12,009 nt of DNA, from positions 11,525 to 23,533 of the forward strand of contig DDWA01000007.1 in NCBI GenBank assembly GCA_002345425.1, read 5' to 3'. This DNA is from Caryophanales bacterium UBA2298. Its GTDB lineage: Bacteria > Bacillota_I > Bacilli_A > Izemoplasmatales > Hujiaoplasmataceae. Positions 6,649 through 12,009 of this stretch are shown here, piece after piece (the stretch's first letter is position 1; every line of letters begins with the position of its first letter). Position numbers and translations under genes: made by a program. The notes beneath the pieces were generated by a model that was given only the letters and a program-made list of their open reading frames with translations, was not told the DNA's origin and searched no databases.

Positions 6649-7650
6649 CATTTCTATGACTTGTTTTTTATTATTGATGATTTCGAGTGATAATTTGACT
6701 GATTCACCGATTGCTTTATCTAAATCGTCGTCTTTAACCTTAAGGATATTTTTTAAGTATTTATTATCAATATAAGCTTTTCTTGACATGATTTCGGCTA
6801 GACCTTTAAAGTTTAGTCCTGATTCAATTCCTTGTTTTCTATATTTGCGTTTGTATTTCAATAATGCAAGTTTATATAACCATTTTGGAATGGTGATGAC
6901 TTTTCTTTTTGGCATACCAAGATGTTTATGAAAGATTTTTAACATTTTCTTCCATGTTAAGTTGTAGTAACCAACAGGGATATTTTTAGCTCCTTTTGCG
7001 GTTTCAACCGCTGAAGCGATTACTTGACCGGCTTGATTTACTGTAATCATAGCGGTTCCGCCCTTTGGATAGAAGGTGAAGAGTTTCATTTTCTTGATTT
7101 GTTCCACTAAGAAAACCCAGACTGGTTTTCTTCCTTCTTGTATGCCAAAAATATATGGAAGTTCTAAAACGGTAACGGCGAAGTTATGATCATAGAAGGA
7201 AAAAGCTTCATTGCTTTGATCTAAGCGAGATTTGATATAGGGATGATTTTCATAAAGGTAAAGATTTTCCCAAAGTCGATCTAAATAAGTAAAGTAAGAG
7301 CCACAGATTATCGCTGATTTAACTTTCATTTCTTTAGCAAGAGCAAGTAGTCTTTTTAAAGGCAAGATATTTTTTTGATAGTAGAACTCATAAATTGGTC
7401 CGTGATGTTCGACTCTTTCATCGACACCAGCAGCAAAGACTAAAGCTTCTTGGTTGCGTAAGTGTTTCCTTAGGTCATTATCGCTCATTGTTTCATAATT
7501 TCCTGTGATTATTTCCAATTCTTCAGGGATGATTAATCCCTTGGGAATTTCAGGAAGAGCGATTGCTTTGACTTTATGGCCTCTTTTTATTAATTCTTTG
7601 GCGCCAGCTAAGCCTAAAAGCCCAGTACCGCCAATAATTATCACATTCAT
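6643..7650 (-). CDS. NAD(P)-binding SDR / epimerase-like protein
   Basis: The product is 335 aa when started at the ATG 7650-7648. GAGG stands six bases upstream there, while the more upstream in-frame ATGs (7683 and 7662) have poorer sites, and the Rossmann fold begins at once with MNVIIIGGTGLLG (G7xxG10xxG13). The fold continues with the expected FAAGVDE segment (about 72-78), and SAIICGSYF (112-120) stands where the active-site Ser strand lies. In extended SDRs the catalytic pair is YxxxK. Here the matching segment HPYIKSRLD has Y138 and R142, so the Lys is replaced by Arg. The enzyme could be altered or act as a non-catalytic NAD(P) sensor. It resembles NAD-dependent epimerase/dehydratase or dihydroflavonol-reductase-like proteins, and the substrate cannot be named. 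A weak possible promoter is TTGGAC (7730-7725) with TAATAT (7706-7701), spacer 18. It is monocistronic and divergent from the gene at 7844. Confidence 0.85.
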   Translation of the reverse strand: MNVIIIGGTGLLGLAGAKELIKRGHKVKAIALPEIPKGLIIPEELEIITGNYETMSDNDLRKHLRNQEALVFAAGVDERVEHHGPIYEFYYQKNILPLKRLLALAKEMKVKSAIICGSYFTYLDRLWENLYLYENHPYIKSRLDQSNEAFSFYDHNFAVTVLELPYIFGIQEGRKPVWVFLVEQIKKMKLFTFYPKGGTAMITVNQAGQVIASAVETAKGAKNIPVGYYNLTWKKMLKIFHKHLGMPKRKVITIPKWLYKLALLKYKRKYRKQGIESGLNFKGLAEIMSRKAYIDNKYLKNILKVKDDDLDKAIGESVKLSLEIINNKKQVIEMK

Positions 7651-7783
7651 ATATTGCCTCATTTCTTCTATTTTTAGTAACAAATATCTTGTACATTAAT
7701 ATATTAACTAAAAACAAGGCAAAAGTCCAATGGTTTTGTTTTAATAAAGCAGATGTTTTTGTTCAATATTTTTTCTTAAGATA

Positions 7784-7813
7784 TTGATTATTTATTATAT
7801 TAAGTGATATGAT
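7784..7813 (+). promoter_or_regulatory. Probable promoter of the CxC protein gene
   Basis: TTGATT (7784-7789) and TATGAT (7808-7813) are separated by 18 bp. Transcription would start near 7820, giving a leader of about 24 bases that holds the AAGG...GTGAT ribosome site (7830-7840). Confidence 0.5.
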
Positions 7814-7843
7814 TGATTTGTTGATAAAGAAGGTAGTGATATA

Positions 7844-8815
7844 GTGGAAGTATTAAAATTTAAAAATCTTTATGAAAGAAATAATTTGGGAGCGGAGTTA
7901 CCTGTAGCTTTTAAGTTTTTAGAAAACTTAGAAAATGAGTTTATTAATATTGATGATATTGATGAAGAACGTTTAGATGAAATTATTGAATATTTAGTTA
8001 ATAAAAGAGCAAATACGATTGAAAACTTTATTATCTTAATGCGTTATTATAAGGTGATAGAAAAGAATAATCTTTATATTCATCTAACTAGGTACACGGG
8101 AATGTTGGATGTTGTTGATAATATTTTAAAAAGATTAAAAGCAACAGTTGAAAAACAAACTTATGAATTAGTAATCGATGGTTATCAGTTGCCTTTCTTA
8201 GGAGTCGCACCTAAAGATCTGCCTTATTATATTGATGATTTCATGAAAAGACTTGATGACAATTTAAACGATGATTTAGTAAAAAAAGTTTTAACTGGCA
8301 ATAATCATGATGTCTCGGAAAAGACGCAACTTAGAGAAAAGATTGAATATGAAAATTCCTTGAATTTAAAAACATATCTTCAAGAAAGACATGCAAGAAA
8401 AGTTAAAGAACTTGAAGAACACCGGTTATTAAATAAGGTGTGGTTTGAACAAACCATTACTGAAGAAGTGGTTGATTTTGTTAGGAGCAATCAAGAAGTT
8501 TTATCAGCGAGTTTAGTCAATGAGAAATTATATATAACAAAAATCCCTTATGACACTGTTAATTACTTAAGCGCTACTGATGAGATTACGAGAAAGTATT
8601 TTGGTTGTCATTGTCCTTTTGCAAGAGAAGCGATTAGATCCGGTGAACCAAAATTGGATTATCGCTTCTGTTATTGTTCTGCGGGATTTGCAAAGTTTCC
8701 TTTTGAAGTTATCTTAGGGACTAAGTTACCAATAAAAACCTTAGAGACAATTTTAAGCGGTTCAGATATCTGCCGATTCGAAATTGATTTGCATAATATT
8801 GAGTATAAAAAATAA
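7844..8815 (+). CDS. Uncharacterised soluble protein with C-terminal CxC...CxC cysteine motifs
   Basis: This 323-aa protein has no signal peptide or membrane helix. Residues 1-150 are helical and acidic. A Lys/Glu-rich helical stretch (about 160-195) leads to a C-terminal domain of about 200-320. That domain holds CHCPFAREAI (C255, C257), FCYCSAGFAKFPFE (C276, C278) and GSDICRFEI (C310). The pattern CHCP...CYCSAG...CxFxI recalls clostridial conserved proteins of the DUF6144/ATC-hydrolase-like kind, an assignment from memory that needs a profile search. Five closely placed cysteines suggest metal binding or thiol chemistry. Translation starts at GTG 7844. The AAGG at 7830-7833 is about ten bases upstream, and I saw no better ATG before the conserved part. 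It has its own promoter and terminator, so it is probably monocistronic. Function is unknown. Confidence 0.8.
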   Translation: MEVLKFKNLYERNNLGAELPVAFKFLENLENEFINIDDIDEERLDEIIEYLVNKRANTIENFIILMRYYKVIEKNNLYIHLTRYTGMLDVVDNILKRLKATVEKQTYELVIDGYQLPFLGVAPKDLPYYIDDFMKRLDDNLNDDLVKKVLTGNNHDVSEKTQLREKIEYENSLNLKTYLQERHARKVKELEEHRLLNKVWFEQTITEEVVDFVRSNQEVLSASLVNEKLYITKIPYDTVNYLSATDEITRKYFGCHCPFAREAIRSGEPKLDYRFCYCSAGFAKFPFEVILGTKLPIKTLETILSGSDICRFEIDLHNIEYKK

Positions 8816-8840
8816 CTACGAAATCTTTTCGTGGTTTTTT
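8814..8840 (+). terminator. Bidirectional terminator between convergent genes
   Basis: A 10-bp stem (8814-8823 with 8827-8836, one T-G wobble) has a TCT loop and is followed by T up to 8840. It overlaps the stop of the CxC protein gene. Read on the minus strand it runs into six T and so closes the lysine transporter operon. Confidence 0.8.
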
Positions 8841-9570
8841 AATGGATTACTCTTTTTAAGAATTCTTTAGTTCTTGGTAATTTAGGATTTAGGAAGACTT
8901 GATCTGGAATCCCTTCTTCATAGACGATACCTTCGTTCATAAAGATTACTCGATCAGATAATTCTTTAGCAAAACTCATTTCGTGAGTTACGATTAACAT
9001 CGTAATCCCAGTATTAGCAAGAGTCTTCATCGTGTCTAAGACTTCCCCGACCATCTCTGGATCTAGTGCACTTGTTGGTTCGTCGAAAAGAATAACTTCT
9101 GGTTCCATCATCAAAGCTCTCGCAATTGCGACACGTTGTTTTTGTCCGCCTGAAAGATGTTTTGGATATTTTAAATAGAAGTCTTTCATTCCGACTAAAT
9201 CTAGTGTAGCAAGAGCTTTTTCTTTTAATAAATCTTTCGGTATTTTCAAGACTTTTCTTGGTGAAAGCATTAAGTTTTCCAAGACATTTAAATTATCGAA
9301 AAGATTAAAACTTTGAAAGACCATTGTGACTTTTGTTCTGAGAGCTTGAATTTGTTTTTGCGAGCTGAACATATTCTCGCCTCTAAAATGGATATCGCCA
9401 GAAGTCGGTATTTCTAAATAATTGATACAACGCAATAATGTTGATTTACCACTGCCGGAACTACCGATGATAGAAACGATTTCGCCTTTGTTTATATTTA
9501 AGTTTATTCCTTTTAATACCTCTTCATTGCCATAGTTTTTATGGAGGTTATTTATTGTTAATATTGACAT
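8839..9570 (-). CDS. Amino acid (lysine) ABC importer, ATP-binding subunit
   Basis: This is the ATPase of a polar amino acid importer (GlnQ/ArtP/HisP family), 243 aa, the usual length, working as a dimer on the cytosolic face of the permease. All ATPase motifs are intact: Walker A GSSGSGKST (36-44), Q-loop Q86, signature LSGGQ (139-143), Walker B VILFDE (159-164), D-loop SALD (167-170) and switch His196 in VTHEM. It is the last gene of the operon. Its ribosome site GGAGG (9580-9576) is five bases ahead of the ATG and overlaps the TAG stop of the permease gene (9582-9580), so translation is likely coupled. The family call is very sure. Lysine as cargo is inferred from the riboswitch ahead of the operon. 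Confidence 0.96.
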   Translation of the reverse strand: MSILTINNLHKNYGNEEVLKGINLNINKGEIVSIIGSSGSGKSTLLRCINYLEIPTSGDIHFRGENMFSSQKQIQALRTKVTMVFQSFNLFDNLNVLENLMLSPRKVLKIPKDLLKEKALATLDLVGMKDFYLKYPKHLSGGQKQRVAIARALMMEPEVILFDEPTSALDPEMVGEVLDTMKTLANTGITMLIVTHEMSFAKELSDRVIFMNEGIVYEEGIPDQVFLNPKLPRTKEFLKRVIH

Positions 9571-9579
9571 TTTTTCCTC

Positions 9580-10761
9580 CTAATTTGAACTGGTAAGTTC
9601 AAGGGGTTTCATCCCCATTTTCTTTTCAACTAGTTTTAAAGCTGAAGTGGTTGAATAGGTTAAGACTAAATAAATAAGGGCGACTATCGCATAAGCTTCA
9701 AGTTGGCGGTAATGGAGTGAGGTAATCTTTTTAGTTTGATTGAATAATTCAAAGATGCCAATAACTGAAAGAACAGCTGTATCTTTGATATTGATTACAA
9801 ACTCATTACCGATTGCCGGCATTGAGTTTTTAATTGCTTGGGGAAAGACGATAAATAACATCGTTTGCGAGTAGTTTAAACCAACTGATAATCCGGCTTC
9901 AGTTTGACCTTTATCAATTGCACCTACTGCACCTCTGATAATTTCAGCGATATAAGCTGCGGTATTTAAAGAAACAACGAATAGACCACATAAAAGGGCA
10001 TTACCGAAAAGACCAAAACCGTACCAGAAGAAACTGGCTTGGACTATCATCGGTGTACCTCTAAAAACAGTGATATAGGTTGAACTTAATTTATTAAAGA
10101 AAATCTTTACTGCTTTAGATATTTTTCTATCTTGAGGCGTGATGGTTATTAATTTCGCTGTCGCTAAGAATAACGAAAGGATAAAACCAATGATTGTGCC
10201 AACTAACGAGATACCTAATGTAAGTCCTGCGCCTTCTAAGAACATTTTGCCGTATCTCACTAATGTATATAAGCTTCCGCCTAAAAAATCATCAGGAATC
10301 ACAGGAGTAACATATCCTTGGTAGGTATGAGTGTAAGAAGTAGCGTCATAACTATAGGTTGCATAGACATTAAAGAGTTGTTCACCCTTTAGTACATTTG
10401 GTAAATCAATAACTGTCACTTTTAAGACTTCGATAGCTTGAAAATCAGTACCGACTCTAATGGATATAGTTTCTGGTATTTCAGACAATTCTAAATACTG
10501 AGAATCAACAACATAAGTAATTTGAATGCCTTCGTAAGCAGTAGGTAGATAAAAATCAGTTGTTAATCTATTAAGTTTATCTGCAGTTAAAGTTTGATAG
10601 TTAAAAGAACTGTAGAATCTAACATTCTCTACAGCTGCTTGAATGATGGGGTCAGTTGTTTCTTGATTGATTAAATCTTCCGCATTGCCCTTGGGAATAA
10701 GGGTGATGATTATCCCAAAGGCAATAGCGAAAGTAAATATCTTTTTTAGTACTTTGTTCAT
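9580..10761 (-). CDS. Amino acid (lysine) ABC importer permease with secreted N-terminal extension
   Basis: The product is 393 aa, against about 215-240 for an ordinary family permease. Residues about 170-385 are the standard HisM/GlnP-type domain, with YITVFRGTPMIVQ (229-241) and the EAA loop that contacts the ATPase (GQTEAGLSVGLNYSQ, 285-299). Ahead of it lie a signal-peptide-like N-terminus (MNKVLKK, hydrophobic 8-23, possible cleavage after GNA at 25-27) and about 130 residues predicted outside the cell. That part (about 55-118: LNRLTTDFYLPTAYEGIQIT, then TISIRVGT and LKVTVID) resembles bacterial Ig-like domains of the atrophied (aBig) kind. It is not a fused substrate-binding domain, since the binding protein is a separate gene. 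The ATG lies one base after the upstream stop and has no good ribosome site, so translation probably relies on coupling. Confidence 0.92.
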   Translation of the reverse strand: MNKVLKKIFTFAIAFGIIITLIPKGNAEDLINQETTDPIIQAAVENVRFYSSFNYQTLTADKLNRLTTDFYLPTAYEGIQITYVVDSQYLELSEIPETISIRVGTDFQAIEVLKVTVIDLPNVLKGEQLFNVYATYSYDATSYTHTYQGYVTPVIPDDFLGGSLYTLVRYGKMFLEGAGLTLGISLVGTIIGFILSLFLATAKLITITPQDRKISKAVKIFFNKLSSTYITVFRGTPMIVQASFFWYGFGLFGNALLCGLFVVSLNTAAYIAEIIRGAVGAIDKGQTEAGLSVGLNYSQTMLFIVFPQAIKNSMPAIGNEFVINIKDTAVLSVIGIFELFNQTKKITSLHYRQLEAYAIVALIYLVLTYSTTSALKLVEKKMGMKPLELTSSN

Positions 10762-10762
10762 C

Positions 10763-11611
10763 TTATGGTTGACGAGTAATAGCCTCTTGCATCAAGTTTT
10801 CGCGTTCTTCATTAGTAAGGTTTGCAAGGATAGCGTTGATTGCGTTTAAGAGTTCTGTTTCTCCTTGTCTAAGGGCAATTGCGACAGCTGAGTCTTCATA
10901 AGAGACATCAAAACCAAATCCTGCTTCAAAGACGATATAAGTTAAATCAGGGTTAGTTTCTACCACTGCTTGAGCAACTGGTAATTCTAGGATTGTTAAA
11001 TCGTAAGTTCCTTGATTGATAGCAGTGATGATTGTTGGCACATCACCTAAAGGATTTTCATGGTTTGCGCCTGTAAGTTGAGCGACAAGATCATCATAGA
11101 TTGTTCCTAGTTGAGCAACGACGTCAGCTCCAGAGAAATCTTCAATTGATGTGGCATTTGCAAAGACAGAATCACTTCTTAAAACAATAACATGAGTTGA
11201 TTGATAATATTCATCGGTGAAAGCGACTGTTTCAGCTCTTTCAGCTGTTGGACTCATCCCAGCGATGATTAAATCAATTTCTTCACTTGTGACAAGTGAG
11301 GGAATTAAACCTTCCCATTCAACTGCTTTGATAACAAGGGTCATGTTTAATTCATCGGCGATTAACTGTGCAATCATCACGTCATAACCGTCTGCGTAAT
11401 TGTTCGTACCAAAGATAGGTACAGCTCCTTCAAAAGCTCCAGCTTCGTCAATTGTCCAGTTAAATGGTGCGTAACCAGCTTCCATACCAACAACTAACGT
11501 TTGATCTTCCGTTGTTGGTGTAGCAGTAGAGTTAGTAGTAGTTGACTGATTGCAGCCAAACATTAAACCACCAACTAATAACATTAAAATACTTAAAATA
11601 ATTCTTTTCAT
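10763..11611 (-). CDS. Amino acid (lysine) ABC importer, lipoprotein substrate-binding protein
   Basis: This is a 282-aa type II periplasmic-binding-like protein of the GlnH/HisJ family, tethered outside the membrane. It starts at ATG 11611, with GGAGG (11625-11621) nine bases ahead. An ATG at 11641 would add ten residues, has no site, and lies in the terminator region. The N-terminus is a lipoprotein signal (hydrophobic 4-18) with Cys20 in LMFGC. The lipobox is slightly unusual because Phe stands at -2. A Ser/Thr-rich linker follows (21-36). Fold landmarks are YAPFNW (47-52), ADGYDVMIAQLIAD (73-86) and SPTAERAETVAFTDEYY (120-136), where R125 matches the Arg that grips the ligand carboxylate. 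It is the first gene of the operon. The lysine riboswitch upstream makes lysine the likely ligand. Confidence 0.94.
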   Translation of the reverse strand: MKRIILSILMLLVGGLMFGCNQSTTTNSTATPTTEDQTLVVGMEAGYAPFNWTIDEAGAFEGAVPIFGTNNYADGYDVMIAQLIADELNMTLVIKAVEWEGLIPSLVTSEEIDLIIAGMSPTAERAETVAFTDEYYQSTHVIVLRSDSVFANATSIEDFSGADVVAQLGTIYDDLVAQLTGANHENPLGDVPTIITAINQGTYDLTILELPVAQAVVETNPDLTYIVFEAGFGFDVSYEDSAVAIALRQGETELLNAINAILANLTNEERENLMQEAITRQP

Positions 11612-11641
11612 AACTTTTTTCCTCCTTGGATTTTTTTGCAC

Positions 11642-11668
11642 AAAAAAAAGCGTCCATCAAGACGCTTT
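11642..11668 (-). terminator. Intrinsic terminator of the lysine riboswitch
   Basis: On the minus strand AAAGCGTC (11668-11661) pairs with GACGCTTT (11654-11647) around TTGATG, and a run of eight T follows (11649-11642). The rival antiterminator is visible: GAGGCGCT (11708-11701), just after the aptamer, can pair with AGCGTCTT (11666-11659), the terminator's 5' arm, with two G-U pairs. Confidence 0.88.
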
Positions 11669-11700
11669 AACAAGTAACCCAAGTAGATTATCGTTTTTTT

Positions 11701-11870
11701 AGCGCCTCTATCTCTTTTAAAAGACAGGAGTGCTACAAGTGTTCCTTGTAACCCCATGATGATAATATGTCTATTACCAGCATTCGGCGATGGTTGCCTT
11801 TCAGGTTGTTTCACAGTCTACCGACTCCACAACTTACTAATCTGCATCGCTACCTCTAATGTTTGATGAA
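11701..11870 (-). ncRNA. Lysine riboswitch (L-box)
   Basis: The minus strand shows the L-box core in order. AGAGGTA (11857-11851) leads into P2, with 5' strand GCGATG (11850-11845) and 3' strand CATCGC (11792-11787). AGTAA, CCTGAAAGG and GCCGAA (11788-11783) are the conserved P2-arm and junction motifs. P3 is an 8-bp hairpin with loop GACA (11779-11760). P4 is an 8-bp hairpin with loop GAACA (11752-11732). CTGTC then opens a P5-like hairpin (11727-11708). A terminator follows, with a matching antiterminator. The downstream operon is an amino acid importer, so lysine should switch it off. I could not find a good P1 5' partner for GAGGCGCT in the expected place. The core motifs make the class assignment strong all the same. 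Confidence 0.88.
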
Positions 11871-11890
11871 GTTTTTTTGATACTTGACTT

Positions 11891-11919
11891 ATTATAAAGT
11901 AATATCTTTTTAATGTCAA
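11891..11919 (-). promoter_or_regulatory. Consensus sigma-70 promoter of the lysine importer operon
   Basis: On the minus strand a perfect TTGACA (11919-11914) and a perfect TATAAT (11896-11891) are exactly 17 bp apart. Transcription should begin near 11885-11883, about 25 bases before the aptamer core. Such a strong promoter fits control left to the riboswitch. The remainder of the 398-bp stretch 11612-12009 holds the riboswitch, its terminator and, from 11920, AT-rich DNA that may serve a gene to the right. Confidence 0.9.
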
Positions 11920-11953
11920 ACGAAAAATAAATGTAAGTGTTTTCTTAAGTGAA

Positions 11954-12000
11954 TATAATTTTGAAATAAAAAGAAAATAAAATCTAAGTTTAAAGGTGAA
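11954..12000 (+). promoter_or_regulatory. Possible promoter -10 and ribosome site for a gene beyond the right edge
   Basis: TATAAT (11954-11959) on the plus strand has no good -35 box. AAAGGTGA (11992-11999) follows 33 bases later and looks like a ribosome site. Any start codon would fall at or just past the window end, so a divergent gene is only suggested. Confidence 0.3.
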
Positions 12001-12009
12001 AATTAATAA

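Noticed and set aside
7505..7699. Plus-strand open frame overlapping the start of the SDR-like gene
   Set aside because: It is antisense to the Rossmann-fold coding region, with no ribosome site.
10139..10849. Two plus-strand open frames (10139-10324, 10667-10849) across the transporter genes
   Set aside because: They are antisense to the permease and binding protein genes with intact family motifs. Neither has supporting signals.
11608..11814. Minus-strand open frame of 68 codons ahead of the binding protein gene
   Set aside because: It runs through the lysine riboswitch and terminator, so its codons are explained by conserved RNA motifs. It has no ribosome site and its product has no recognisable feature.
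1..12009. TGA read as tryptophan (Mycoplasma code)
   Set aside because: All genes are full length in the standard code, with TGG for Trp, so no recoding is needed.
1..12009. CRISPR array, tRNA/rRNA genes, transposase or phage genes
   Set aside because: I saw no regularly spaced direct repeats, cloverleaf-type sequences, terminal inverted repeats or recombinase motifs anywhere in the window.

Overview
The window is AT-rich DNA with strong Shine-Dalgarno sites of the GGAGG type and compact intrinsic terminators. It carries eleven complete protein genes, and two cis-regulatory RNAs that I recognise by pattern. All genes read through in the standard code, with TGG for Trp, and no gene ends in TGA. 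This suits a low-GC Bacillota or a deep-branching Mollicutes relative that keeps the standard code (Acholeplasma/Izemoplasma-like). That placement is an inference from composition and gene style, not a phylogenetic result. I see no mobile element, phage gene, tRNA, rRNA or CRISPR array.

Layout. (1) 1-2918: the tail of a probable purine riboswitch with its terminator, an AzgA/PbuG-type purine permease, another terminator, then a UraA-type uracil permease. This is a nucleobase uptake block. (2) 2919-3696: a SRAP/HMCES-type abasic-site DNA-protein crosslinking protein, whose probable -10 box lies in the loop of a 12-bp hairpin. (3) 3715-4341 (minus): a small membrane protein with an apparent GNAT-like C-terminal half. 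(4) 4651-6635: a two-gene operon with its own promoter and a candidate operator, encoding an XRE HTH regulator with a long helical/ankyrin-like body and a single-pass membrane protein with a basic coiled-coil tail. I do not recognise this pair as a described system. (5) 6643-7650 (minus): an SDR/epimerase-like protein. (6) 7844-8815: an unrecognised protein with two CxC motifs. (7) 8839-11896 (minus): a lysine-riboswitch-controlled ABC importer operon. Its order is consensus promoter, L-box aptamer, terminator, lipoprotein binding protein, permease, ATPase. The permease carries an extra secreted N-terminal domain.

How the genes fit together. Two ligand-sensing leaders sit in front of matching importers: purine (aptamer cut by the window edge) and lysine (aptamer core complete). 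This points to a cell that takes up bases and amino acids. The lysine riboswitch gives the polar amino acid ABC transporter a substrate that protein sequence alone would not. Convergent gene pairs share bidirectional terminators that overlap stop codons.

Best candidates for something new are the XRE-ankyrin/membrane-protein pair, the permease with a signal peptide and Ig-like domain, and the CxC protein.
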